Shown piece after piece: positions 7,187 to 14,894 of a stretch of 18,503 bases of DNA. A model generated the notes under the pieces. That model was not told the origin of the DNA and ran no database searches. It saw only the letters and a program-made list of their open reading frames with translations. The stretch's first letter is position 1, and each line of letters starts with the position of its first letter. Made by a program: the position numbers and the translations under genes. Source of the stretch: Physcocola sp002396385 (lineage in GTDB: Bacteria > Bacteroidota > Bacteroidia > Bacteroidales > Paludibacteraceae); assembly GCA_946535435.1 (NCBI GenBank), contig CAMNDM010000060.1:1-18503 (forward strand), in the 5' to 3' direction.

Positions 7187-8479
7187 TTACTCTTCGTCTT
7201 CGTCCGATTCGGTATAGTAGATAGTCACCTCCAACTCCGAGCTGGACTTGCCCATCTTGCCGTCTTCTATCACAATATAGCCATAATAGCCAGTAGAAGT
7301 ACCGAAGGCGTAGCGTTCACCTTTTTCCAGGGTTTCAATTTCAGCAGAGTTGCCGTTCTCGCATACAATTTCGTTGTCGGCTTCGTCGGCCGAGATAAAC
7401 TTCTTGCCTGTAAATACAATCTCCACATTTTCGAGGTCGTCTTCGTCTTCATCGGAATAGACATCTTCGTCGCAGATAGAGATATAGGAGCATTGGCCGG
7501 AATCGGGTCCTCCGATGGTGGCGCTGAAGCACTCAAAGTCCTCGAGGTCTTCTTCCTCTTCCTCCTCTTCGTACTCTCCCTCTTCCTCATAGGCTCCCTC
7601 TTCTCCATTTTCGTCATCGTCGTAGCATTCTTCATCGTATTCTTGCGGCGAAGTAATCTCATCGTCATCAAATTCGCTATCCACTTCGTATTCAGCGCCA
7701 TATGCCGTTGCACTTTGGAACCAGCGGAAATAGTTTTTTTCCGGACCCAGTCCGACCAACCAGGCGTTCACCTCGTCTATTTCGCGCTGGGCAATATTCT
7801 GCCCTTGAATCATGATGGAACGTGGGTACATACGTGCGGCCGTATCTGATTGCTCTTTGGTGAGATATTCTGACGGATACATGTCCCATGCGCCAAACAG
7901 GTGCAGTATTTCGTGGGCAATTACTCCCGCATCGCTCATGTACCCCGACATTGCCCGATAGATAACGGCGTATTCTGAATTGAATTTGTGTGGGTCGTAG
8001 CTCATCATACCAGATGTGGCAGAATAGGCAAAACTGCGGTCATCGGTATTGAAGAAGAACAGAATAAGGCTGTTGTCGGCGCCTTTCTGGTTTTTCGTCC
8101 AATCGTAGAATTGCGCCATATCTTGGTAGCCGATGGTTCGCATAACCTCGTCGAAGTATGGGTGAAGGTTGCCTGAACGGGCGGTGGTAAGATTGACATA
8201 TCGGTTTGCAAATACAGAACCGTCGGCTCCGTATCCGCCATTTTCGAACGTTATGCTTTTCCCATAACGCCGGGCTTGTTGGGTCAACCAATTTTCAGCC
8301 TGGAATAAAAGGTTGTACATTTGCTGTGCACTGTTGTTATCCCATTCGCAACCTTTTACGGATATGAATACAGACAAAACATAAATACTTCCCTCCAGTT
8401 TCTTACAACTGCCAATTTTAGTTGTGTTTCTAGAACTTACCATAAGATTTACTAATGTTACGTTGTTTGTCAGGCACAT
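7187..8479 (-). CDS. Putative zincin metalloprotease with highly acidic segment
   Basis: A 430-residue protein of no family I can name. The zinc motif H189-E-I-L-H193-L-F-G-A-W-D199 fits HExxHxxGxxD, with E190 as catalytic base, as in metzincin-like peptidases. Residues 25-260 look like one folded domain. Residues about 265-315 and 335-350 are almost all Asp/Glu, including a run of seven Glu. A small C-terminal part rich in beta-type sequence (about 350-425) follows, and the protein ends in an acidic tail. No signal peptide or membrane segment is evident at the N-terminus, although the start is uncertain: ATG at 8479 was taken, and M13 is an alternative. The acidic region could bind calcium or a basic partner, or shield the enzyme; that is inference. 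It is a single gene with its own terminator, flanked by the two small RNA units. Confidence 0.8.
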   Translation of the reverse strand: MCLTNNVTLVNLMVSSRNTTKIGSCKKLEGSIYVLSVFISVKGCEWDNNSAQQMYNLLFQAENWLTQQARRYGKSITFENGGYGADGSVFANRYVNLTTARSGNLHPYFDEVMRTIGYQDMAQFYDWTKNQKGADNSLILFFFNTDDRSFAYSATSGMMSYDPHKFNSEYAVIYRAMSGYMSDAGVIAHEILHLFGAWDMYPSEYLTKEQSDTAARMYPRSIMIQGQNIAQREIDEVNAWLVGLGPEKNYFRWFQSATAYGAEYEVDSEFDDDEITSPQEYDEECYDDDENGEEGAYEEEGEYEEEEEEEDLEDFECFSATIGGPDSGQCSYISICDEDVYSDEDEDDLENVEIVFTGKKFISADEADNEIVCENGNSAEIETLEKGERYAFGTSTGYYGYIVIEDGKMGKSSSELEVTIYYTESDEDEE

Positions 8480-8777
8480 GCCTGATTTAATAATTTGTAA
8501 TTCAGGTTCTGTGGCTGGGCATTCAGTACGTTTCTTTATTCAGTGTAGTTTTGACGCATCTTGAAACGTATTCGGCACCAATCCGATTGTATAAACTAAT
8601 TTATATGTTTTTGGGAAGATTGCCAAAATATAGGGCTATTTTCAATGGACATAGTTCAATATGTTTCAAGTTTTATTCTGTTGTTTGAGTTTATTCCGAA
8701 GCACAGGTTCGTCTGGAAACCATTAATTTTCTCCGACAAAATCCGATATAATATACTGTTTTTTAGTTGTTTTTCTT
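8480..8777. other. Intergenic region upstream of the metalloprotease gene
   Basis: About 300 AT-rich bases with no convincing reading frame or strong hairpin. The promoter of the metalloprotease gene should lie here on the minus strand. I find only a near match to the -7 element around 8628 (TATATTTTG on the minus strand, one base too long), so no promoter is called. Confidence 0.5.
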
Positions 8778-8818
8778 AAAAAGAACACTTTTTTCGTAAA
8801 TGTAGAATACTGTTATGC

Positions 8819-8849
8819 TTGTATATGTTGTGTATGATAACTAACTTTG
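8819..8849 (+). promoter_or_regulatory. Bacteroidota-type promoter of small RNA copy 2
   Basis: TTG (8819-8821), a 20-base spacer and TAACTTTG (8842-8849), identical to the promoter of copy 1. The predicted start is at about 8854. Confidence 0.85.
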
Positions 8850-8853
8850 TAGT

Positions 8854-8929
8854 GCAAACAAAACAGATAGATTTTTCATAGTTAAGGTTATGGAATGACG
8901 GCAGTTGTGAAAACTCCCGTCATTTTTTT
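8854..8929 (+). ncRNA. Candidate small RNA, copy 2
   Basis: About 76 nt. The first 36 nt match copy 1 exactly, then a short variable linker (8891-8894) leads to the terminator stem ATGACGG (8895-8901) and CCGTCAT (8917-8923). The A-T outer pair replaces G-C in copy 1, a compensatory change. In the possible nine-codon frame the ATG of copy 1 is GTG here, which argues against a conserved peptide. It is convergent with the transglutaminase-like gene that ends at 8987. Confidence 0.65.
8894..8929 (+). terminator. Intrinsic terminator of small RNA copy 2
   Basis: AATGACGG pairs with CCGTCATT, with the inner AGTT/AACT extension, followed by T to 8929. Confidence 0.85.
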
Positions 8930-8986
8930 GTTTATTGTTACCACCTCGAAGGCTGCTTTGTGAGGAATGTATCGCACAAACAGAAG

Positions 8987-9820
8987 TCAGCCTCTGAGCT
9001 CTATCTTGGTCTCGAAATCCTTTATGGTGTATTCGGGCGAAATACCTCCAATACGGAAGTTGTCTGACGTAGTCTCACAATAGACATATTTTCGGCCATC
9101 CACTTCTGTCGTCACGTCTTTTGGCGAATCTTGTAGCAGTGCCTGCCAGCGCTGGTCGTATTCAATGCAGATGGCGGCGTGCCCTATTTTGTAAGAGAGG
9201 AGGAAAAGCACATTGTATCCCATCAGATGGAACAGGGTGGCAGCTAGAAACGCTTTGCAGTCGCAGTCACCATTCCTGTCATAGAGTGTCTCGTCGGGGA
9301 AGCGGATGTACTCTTGCGGATGTTGTATTTCTGCACAATCGTGGTCGTAGTTGTATCTTAGGTTGGGTTCTTGCACAAAGTCTAATACAAACTGCAACTT
9401 GTCGAGTTCCCCCACATTGTAGCGGCTGCATTCCCGGTTGATATATTTAACGACTTCTGCCGCATGCATCAGTGTACGCGGATTGCCCAGCATATAAAAA
9501 TACATCTTGCGTAGTTTGTCTTCGGTATCATGGTTGGGTAACAACGCAAACGGATTGTTCATTCGCTGTTCCTCTATCTCTTCGGGGTCGAACCGGAGGG
9601 TCAGGTGCCCTTTCAGTTTGGTTTTTCTGGCAGAGTCGAGTTTCCAACTGTAGGTAATGCTTTTAGTTTCGGTCCTCGAGTTAGGTGTCAGGCTGGCCAT
9701 GCTCTTTACTTCCCTATTTTTCGAGATGAGCAGGTAGATAAGCAACACGATAACAGCAAATTGGAAAAGGATGATGAATGCCATGGCGTTAGACTTATAG
9801 ATTATTACAACTGGCAACAA
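8987..9820 (-). CDS. Membrane-anchored transglutaminase-like protein
   Basis: A 277-residue protein. A single hydrophobic segment (about residues 14-33) near the N-terminus is followed by a Lys/Arg-containing stretch, which suggests a signal anchor. The C-terminal half resembles the transglutaminase-like cysteine protease fold: the cysteine in 'NGDCDCKAFLAATLFHLMG' (C186, with C188 next to it), H214 in 'KIGHAAICIE', and E249 in 'VYCETT' would form a Cys-His-acid triad. Such proteins hydrolyse or crosslink peptides and are often found in envelope or proteolytic systems; the substrate here is unknown. The start at 9820 gives a 12-residue extension before 'MAFIILFQF', and starting at that methionine (9784) is equally plausible. 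It is convergent with small RNA copy 2 and divergent from the XRE/zinc-ribbon gene. Confidence 0.8.
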   Translation of the reverse strand: MLPVVIIYKSNAMAFIILFQFAVIVLLIYLLISKNREVKSMASLTPNSRTETKSITYSWKLDSARKTKLKGHLTLRFDPEEIEEQRMNNPFALLPNHDTEDKLRKMYFYMLGNPRTLMHAAEVVKYINRECSRYNVGELDKLQFVLDFVQEPNLRYNYDHDCAEIQHPQEYIRFPDETLYDRNGDCDCKAFLAATLFHLMGYNVLFLLSYKIGHAAICIEYDQRWQALLQDSPKDVTTEVDGRKYVYCETTSDNFRIGGISPEYTIKDFETKIELRG

Positions 9821-9865
9821 TGCTAATAGCGGTATGCCTAGAGTTGTTTATTAATAATTTTCATA

Positions 9866-9873
9866 CAAATTTA
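9866..9873 (-). promoter_or_regulatory. Possible -7 element of the transglutaminase-like gene
   Basis: On the minus strand this reads TAAATTTG, a match to TAnnTTTG, about 45 bases upstream of the start. No TTG is found at the expected distance, so it is only a partial promoter match. Confidence 0.35.
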
Positions 9874-9947
9874 GTAAAAAGATTACTCCTGACCTGTAGG
9901 GACGGAACTAAATAAGGTGAAGATATGAAAAAGCAACAACTTGTTTC

Positions 9948-9978
9948 TTGACACGCTTTTGTTCCAGTGCTAACTTTG
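9948..9978 (+). promoter_or_regulatory. Bacteroidota-type promoter of the XRE/zinc-ribbon gene
   Basis: TTG (9948-9950), 20 bases, TAACTTTG (9971-9978). Transcription should start at about 9983. This rules out the upstream in-frame start at 9967, which lies between the two promoter elements, and supports the ATG at 10000. Confidence 0.85.
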
Positions 9979-9999
9979 TGCCAACAAAAACAAGATATT

Positions 10000-10443
10000 A
10001 TGGAAGTAAAAGAAATTTTAAGGAATCTTCGTGAAAAGAATAATCTGACACAAGACCAGATGGCAGAGCGTATTAATGTGACCCGACAGGCCGTCAGCCG
10101 CTGGGAAACAGGCCTGACACAGCCTAATCCGGAAATGCTTAAAGTGCTGTCGCGCGAGTTCAACGTCTCCATCAATACGTTGCTGGGCGCTCCACGCACA
10201 TTGGTCTGCCAGTGTTGCGGTATGCCACTTTCTGACGACTCAATGATTAGTAGGGATGTTTACGGCGACTTTAACGAAGATTATTGCAAATGGTGCTACA
10301 CCGATGGTAAATTCACGTATCAGAAGAAGGTAGACCTGCTTGATTTTTTGGTCAAGGCGATGCCTAATCCCGACAACATGGGCGATGATGAAAGAAGGAA
10401 ACTTTTCGACGCCCACCTTTCACAGTTGAAGCATTGGAAGTAG
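10000..10443 (+). CDS. XRE-family regulator with C-terminal zinc ribbon
   Basis: A 147-residue cytoplasmic protein. Residues about 5-60 form a Cro/C1-type helix-turn-helix ('LTQDQMAERINVTRQAVSRWETG'-type, here residues 16-38). Residues 70-105 form a putative zinc ribbon with pairs C70-x2-C73 ('CQCCGMPL') and C96-x2-C99 ('CKWCYTDG'), as in the zinc-ribbon domain often fused to XRE proteins in Firmicutes and Bacteroidota. A short helical tail follows. The ATG at 10000 was chosen over 9967 because the promoter occupies the upstream region. It probably represses or activates a nearby or metal/stress-related target, which cannot be told from the sequence. It is a single-gene unit. Confidence 0.88.
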   Translation: MEVKEILRNLREKNNLTQDQMAERINVTRQAVSRWETGLTQPNPEMLKVLSREFNVSINTLLGAPRTLVCQCCGMPLSDDSMISRDVYGDFNEDYCKWCYTDGKFTYQKKVDLLDFLVKAMPNPDNMGDDERRKLFDAHLSQLKHWK

Positions 10444-10505
10444 GTTGCGATTGTTCTCTTATTTCTGGATGACGGTAGCCATCTAACCGGGGGCGGTGTA
10501 AATAC

Positions 10506-10540
10506 AATTCTCTAACTACCTAAGTCATAGAGAGAATTTT
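10506..10540 (+). terminator. Possible weak terminator after the XRE/zinc-ribbon gene
   Basis: AATTCTCT (10506-10513) pairs with AGAGAATT (10531-10538) around a 17-nt loop, followed by only a few T. The stem is AT-rich and the loop long, so termination would be inefficient. Confidence 0.35.
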
Positions 10541-10584
10541 ACAATTCTTTTAGCGAAAGGAAGGAGTGTTTCGGAAAAATAGCG

Positions 10585-10592
10585 TATTTTTG
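10585..10592 (+). promoter_or_regulatory. Possible -7 element of the CotH/LTD gene
   Basis: TATTTTTG matches TAnnTTTG and lies 39 bases before the ATG at 10632. No TTG is found at the right distance upstream, so the promoter may be activator-dependent or the match may be chance. Confidence 0.4.
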
Positions 10593-10631
10593 CTGTATTA
10601 AGTTACTTTACACACTAACAAACTAATACAA

Positions 10632-13600
10632 ATGAAACACTACATTTTCAGCATTCTGCTGGGGACTTCCTATGCCCTGACGGCTAATGCGGCAGTTCAC
10701 ATTAATGAGATAATGGTGCGGAACTCCTCGGCTGTTATTAACGACGAACTCAATTTCGAGGGGTGGGCCGAGATATACAATTCTGGCGATGAGGAGGTCG
10801 ACTTGTCGAATTGCTTTTTCTCAGACACGGACGACGACCATTTCAAGTGGCGGAATCAGGACAAAACAGTTCTTGCGCCCAAACAGTACGCTGTCTTCTT
10901 TTTCGACGAACTGGACGAGTACAACCATGCCAGTTTCAAACTCGACTGCGACGGCGGTGTCTTGATTCTCTCCGATGAGAATGGGAACGAACTCGACAGG
11001 CTGAATTATCCGAAGAGTTTCAGGAACACCTCTTTTGGCAGGGTTGTCGACGGAGGAGATCAACTGGGTCACTTCCTTTCGTGCTCTATGGAGCAAAGCA
11101 ACTCAGGCACTGTGAGCAATATCCAGACAAAAGCTCCCTTTTTCAGTCAGACGGGCGGATTCTATAACAGTGGAATAAGTGTGGCGATAACCGCTCCAAG
11201 CCCTGCTGCCGCTATTTACTATACGACCGACGGCAGTGAGCCGAAAATTTCTGCAGAAATGCTGTATAGCGGACCAGTGCCTGTAAACTCAACAATGGTG
11301 CTGCGTGCCATTGCTGTGGTCGATGGCGAGATAGCCAGCGATGTTACTACATCGTCTTATTTTATTGACAACACCATACCAGTTTCAACCAAGGTGGTGT
11401 CGCTAGCAACTGACGAAGAATACCTTTTTGGCGATGAGTTGGGCGCACTGGCAGTCGGTGTCAACGGTAGCATGGTGCCTTCTTATTGTAGTGCTAAAGA
11501 AAACAGGGCCAACTATATGAACGACTGGGACCGCCCTTGCAACATCGAGATTTTCGATGAGGGGAAGGTGCAGCGCATCAGTCAGGAGGTGAAGGTGGGT
11601 GCTTTTGGTGCCTGCTCGCGGACAAAGGGAGTCAAGTCTATCAAAGTGAAGGCCAACAAGGTTTATGGCAACAATAAGTTCGACTACCCTATCTTCAACG
11701 AAAAGCCTAATTTGAAGTGGAAGAGTTTTGTGTTACGCAATTCGGGTAACGACTTCGGACGTATGCTTTTCCGCGACGGCTACCTGCAGACGCTGGTCGC
11801 TTCGAGCATGGATATCGACCACCAGGCTTATGAGCCAGCCGTTGTTTTTGTCAACGGCGAGTATTATGGTATGATGGGGATCAGGGAGCGTTCGGGTAAA
11901 GACTTTGTCTACTCGAACTACGGCCTCGACGACGACGAGTTCTGCATAGAGGAAAAGCCCGACAAGGTGGTTGAGTGCGAGGCCTACCAAGAGGTGCTCG
12001 ACGTGGCTAACAATGCGTCTGCTACTTTCGAAGAAATCGACAAGATTATCGATGTTGATGAAATGCTGAACTACTTCACCACCGAAATCTATTACTGCAA
12101 CGAAGACTGGTCGGCCGGCAACATTAAGGCCTGGAAACGCCTGAAAGACGGTAAGTGGAGATGGATTCTCTACGATACCGACTTCTCAACCTCTATCTAT
12201 GGAAACTACCTGACCACCGATGGTTTTACCTATGCTTCCAAATGCTCGTTCTTTCCATTGTTAAAGAACAACCCTGACGTTAAAAAGCGGCTTATGGACA
12301 AGTTTACCGTCCATGCGGGAACCACTTTCGACGAACAGCATGTGTCGGCTGTTTTAGACAGTATGATAGGACTGGTGCACGACGAGGCCGATTTCTATAT
12401 GGACTACCTGAAGAGAATTAAAAGGAATGAGGCAGACTCGTGGAGGGATGAGTGCGAGAAGGTCAGAAACTTTATTACCGCTCGACCCGACTACTTGTTC
12501 GACCACGTCTCGAAAAACTTGGGTATTGGTTATCCTGCACCTATACGTTTTTGTTCTGACACAGAGGGTGCCTATTTCGAATTGAATGGCCATGAGACTA
12601 TTAATAAATCTGACTTCAAGAGTTATTACTACACGGGTGAGCCATTCAGCGTGAAAGCCGTTGCTCCAGACGGATACCGCTTCAAAAATTGGATGGTGTG
12701 CAAAGAGAAATACCTGCTTCCTTTCGAAGCTGACTGGAAATATCTCTATCAGAAATCGGACGTTGACCCGAATTGGAAAGGTTTGGCTTTTGACGACAGC
12801 GAATGGAAATCGGGGGCCGCTCCACTTGGCTCAAACGTCTCATACTTTATGCAAACCAAAATCAACACAAGGGGAACCCTAAACACCACTTCCTATCTTC
12901 GCAACACTTTCAACATTGACGATCTGGATCAGGCTGGCGACCTACTATGCACCGCAAAGATGAACGACGGCGTTGTTATCTATGTTAACGGTCACGAAGT
13001 CTACCGCTTCAACATTCCTTCTGACGTTCCACTTTCCGACACCGTGAATGCGGAATTTGAGATGGACTCTTACGCTACCCGCCAATTTTCAATCAACAAG
13101 GAATTTCTTGTTCAGGGTACGAATGTGGTTGCAGTAGAGCTGCACTGCGCGAAAAAGTCAAACACAATAGTGTTCGACATGTCTGTTCAAGACAGCAAAA
13201 ACGCATTAGCGGTTGTGGACAACTCGCTCCAACAAAACTATTCTACCATTTTCAACGATTCGCTGACACTTAAGGCAGTTTTTGAGGAAGACCCAACCTG
13301 GTCGCCTGACAATTTAAAACTATACCTCAATGAAATTTGTGTTGCCAACAAGCAGTATGTCGACGACTATAGGGAGGATGACGACTGGATAGAGATCTAC
13401 AACGACGGAACATCGCCTGTCGATTTGGGCGGTATGTTCATTTCCGACAAACGGACCAATCTGACCCGTTACCAGATACCTACTGGTTACGAAGAAGAAA
13501 CCACTGTGCCGGCAAAAGGTTACCTAATCCTTTGGGCTGACGCCGATTCTTCCAGCCAAGGCATTCTGCATACCAACTTCCAGCTGACTACGAAAAAAGG

Positions 13601-14048
13601 CCAGACCGTCACTTTGTCGAGAATGGTGAACGGTGAACTTTCGGTAATCGACTCTATCCGCTACGAGGTACACACCAGTGGCAATTCTTACTCAAGGTTC
13701 TCGTACGAGGGTGATGGCGCATGGGCGCTTACCAGCAGACCAACGTTTGCGTTGCGTAACGTATTCGCTCCTGCCCACTCTGCTACTCTGGATGGTTTGG
13801 AACTGGTGCAGGAAACTGGGGTTGACGTTCGCGTTTATCCGAACCCTGTAGACGATTATCTCTGGTTTGCTTTGGGCAGCGACGATCGTGCTACCGTCTC
13901 TATTATCGACTACACAGGTCTGCTGTTGAAACGCGACGTCGTCGAAAATGGAGGCAGCATCTATGTGGGTGGTCTGAAGCCTAGTGTCTACATTATACGC
14001 ATTCAGTCGGGCAGCAGAACCCTCTCTGCCAAGTTTGTGAAACGGTAA
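10632..14048 (+). CDS. Secreted CotH-kinase/lamin-tail-domain protein with T9SS sorting domain
   Basis: An 1138-residue multidomain surface protein. A signal peptide (1-20, cleavage after 'ANA') is followed by a lamin-tail domain (about 20-160, 'INEIMVRNSS'), a chitobiase/Fn3-like domain (about 167-246, 'IYYTTDGSEP'), and a CotH-kinase-like domain (about 255-630). The last has 'RTKGVKSIKVK', 'VVFVNGEYYGMMGIRE', 'NEDWSAGNIKAWK' and the metal-binding 'WILYDTDFS' near 510. Then come an InlB-like segment ('GYRFKNWMV', about 680), a galactose-binding-like domain (about 690-860), a second lamin-tail domain (about 895-1040, 'LNEICVAN') and a type IX sorting domain (about 1063-1138, 'VYPNPVDD' to 'AKFVKR'). 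It should be exported by T9SS and attached to the surface. CotH proteins elsewhere phosphorylate proteins; activity here is inferred. A decayed copy of its 3' end lies at 17996-18136. Confidence 0.93.
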   Translation: MKHYIFSILLGTSYALTANAAVHINEIMVRNSSAVINDELNFEGWAEIYNSGDEEVDLSNCFFSDTDDDHFKWRNQDKTVLAPKQYAVFFFDELDEYNHASFKLDCDGGVLILSDENGNELDRLNYPKSFRNTSFGRVVDGGDQLGHFLSCSMEQSNSGTVSNIQTKAPFFSQTGGFYNSGISVAITAPSPAAAIYYTTDGSEPKISAEMLYSGPVPVNSTMVLRAIAVVDGEIASDVTTSSYFIDNTIPVSTKVVSLATDEEYLFGDELGALAVGVNGSMVPSYCSAKENRANYMNDWDRPCNIEIFDEGKVQRISQEVKVGAFGACSRTKGVKSIKVKANKVYGNNKFDYPIFNEKPNLKWKSFVLRNSGNDFGRMLFRDGYLQTLVASSMDIDHQAYEPAVVFVNGEYYGMMGIRERSGKDFVYSNYGLDDDEFCIEEKPDKVVECEAYQEVLDVANNASATFEEIDKIIDVDEMLNYFTTEIYYCNEDWSAGNIKAWKRLKDGKWRWILYDTDFSTSIYGNYLTTDGFTYASKCSFFPLLKNNPDVKKRLMDKFTVHAGTTFDEQHVSAVLDSMIGLVHDEADFYMDYLKRIKRNEADSWRDECEKVRNFITARPDYLFDHVSKNLGIGYPAPIRFCSDTEGAYFELNGHETINKSDFKSYYYTGEPFSVKAVAPDGYRFKNWMVCKEKYLLPFEADWKYLYQKSDVDPNWKGLAFDDSEWKSGAAPLGSNVSYFMQTKINTRGTLNTTSYLRNTFNIDDLDQAGDLLCTAKMNDGVVIYVNGHEVYRFNIPSDVPLSDTVNAEFEMDSYATRQFSINKEFLVQGTNVVAVELHCAKKSNTIVFDMSVQDSKNALAVVDNSLQQNYSTIFNDSLTLKAVFEEDPTWSPDNLKLYLNEICVANKQYVDDYREDDDWIEIYNDGTSPVDLGGMFISDKRTNLTRYQIPTGYEEETTVPAKGYLILWADADSSSQGILHTNFQLTTKKGQTVTLSRMVNGELSVIDSIRYEVHTSGNSYSRFSYEGDGAWALTSRPTFALRNVFAPAHSATLDGLELVQETGVDVRVYPNPVDDYLWFALGSDDRATVSIIDYTGLLLKRDVVENGGSIYVGGLKPSVYIIRIQSGSRTLSAKFVKR
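13896..14048 (+). repeat. Direct repeat, intact copy (3' end of the CotH/LTD gene)
   Basis: The last 153 bases of the coding region, encoding the end of the T9SS sorting domain, are repeated in decayed form at 17996-18136 in the same orientation, exactly 4100 bp away. The two copies bracket the XRE-helicase cassette. Confidence 0.9.
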
Positions 14049-14076
14049 TAACTGAAAAATAGAACCGATAAGAAAG

Positions 14077-14107
14077 TCTCCGGGTCCGTTGCCCGGAGAT
14101 TTTTTTT
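14077..14107 (+). terminator. Strong intrinsic terminator after the CotH/LTD gene
   Basis: TCTCCGGG (14077-14084) and CCCGGAGA (14092-14099) form a perfect 8-bp stem with a 7-nt loop, followed by eight T. It begins 28 bases after the stop codon and isolates the downstream cassette from read-through. Confidence 0.95.
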
Positions 14108-14322
14108 CTCCTTTCCCTACCGTTTTATTTATCTTTAACTACGCAGACATTTTTTGTTAACTATTAAAAAACAAATATTTATTAATATTTTTCAGGTATC
14201 ATTATTTTATATAAACTGGTGCTGCGAAAAAAAAGTAATCGATTATGGTATAAGTAAGTAAGAAAGTGACAATTTCTTCCGTTTTGACGGTATATGTCGG
14301 ACGCTTCACGGTCAATAGGCCG
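14108..14322. other. AT-rich intergenic region before the XRE-helicase cassette
   Basis: About 215 bases, strongly AT-rich in the first half and without a reading frame of note. Apart from short AT-rich self-complementary stretches I see no defined element. The left end of the XRE-helicase cassette should lie somewhere between 14049 and 14322. Confidence 0.5.
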
Positions 14323-14353
14323 TTGTTATACAAGCCATAAAACCTTTATTTTG
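14323..14353 (+). promoter_or_regulatory. Bacteroidota-type promoter of the XRE-helicase operon
   Basis: TTG (14323-14325), 20 bases, TTATTTTG (14346-14353), which is one mismatch from TAnnTTTG. The predicted start of transcription at about 14358 lies after the in-frame ATG at 14355 and before the ATG at 14376, which favours the latter as start of the XRE gene. Confidence 0.7.
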
Positions 14354-14375
14354 TATGGTTAAAGCATTATTAGTC

Positions 14376-14870
14376 ATGACACTTCAAGAGAAACTTGGGA
14401 AAGCAATAATACAACTGCGCAAGCAACGCGGACTAGCGCAAGAGAAGTTCGCCAACGACGCTGAAATCGACCGCCGCTATATGAGCGACATTGAGAACGG
14501 CAAACGTAACATATCAATTGACGTTATCGAACGTGTAGCCAATTGCCTCGGCATAAGTGTGAGCGAACTATTTTCAATGGCTGAAAACATTGACACAAAG
14601 CGCACTATCGACAATCTGAAAGATTGGCTCTGCGACCGTGATTACGAAGAAACCATTGTACTTGAAAATCCAGATTATCTTTCTGCCATTGTTGGTGTTA
14701 GTGACGACGGCCGACTTATCTACGACTACGAGAGAATGGTTGAGCATCTGATGGCAACTGATGGTATGGACTACGAAGAAGCTTGCGAGTTTATTGACTT
14801 CAACACCATTGGCGCACTACCTTATATGGGAGAGAAACGCCCGGTGATATTGACGAGAATTGAGGAATAA
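14376..14870 (+). CDS. XRE-family regulator of the helicase cassette
   Basis: A 164-residue protein. Residues about 3-68 are a Cro/C1-type helix-turn-helix domain of the 'RRYMSDIENGKRNISI' type, seen in small repressors of mobile and restriction-modification modules. Residues about 98-164 form a second domain ('SAIVGVSDDGRLIYDYERM', then 'EEACEFIDFNTIGALPYMG'). This resembles a small conserved bacterial protein that also occurs alone; I cannot give it a name or function. The ATG at 14376 was preferred to 14355 because of the promoter position and because the HTH begins right after it. The stop is 24 bases before the helicase ATG, so the two are one operon. It may repress that operon and keep helicase levels low; this is inference. 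Confidence 0.85.
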   Translation: MTLQEKLGKAIIQLRKQRGLAQEKFANDAEIDRRYMSDIENGKRNISIDVIERVANCLGISVSELFSMAENIDTKRTIDNLKDWLCDRDYEETIVLENPDYLSAIVGVSDDGRLIYDYERMVEHLMATDGMDYEEACEFIDFNTIGALPYMGEKRPVILTRIEE

Positions 14871-14894
14871 AGAACTTTTTGGAACAATACTTTT

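Larger units (their letters stand above)
8778..8929 (+). repeat. Direct repeat, copy 2 (promoter + small RNA + terminator unit)
   Basis: Second copy of the unit at 6934-7082, about 1.84 kb away in the same orientation. Together the copies flank the metalloprotease gene. Homologous recombination between them could delete that gene and leave one unit. Confidence 0.9.

Noticed and set aside
7270..7713. Lys/Arg/Thr-rich 147-codon minus-strand frame inside the metalloprotease gene
   Set aside because: It is the out-of-frame reading of the Asp/Glu-rich repeats (GAx codons shifted by one base) and has no independent support.
6934..8929. CRISPR array or insertion-sequence ends for the repeated units
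   Set aside because: There are only two copies, 1.84 kb apart, in direct orientation, with promoter and terminator structure. No transposase gene or short regularly spaced repeats are present.
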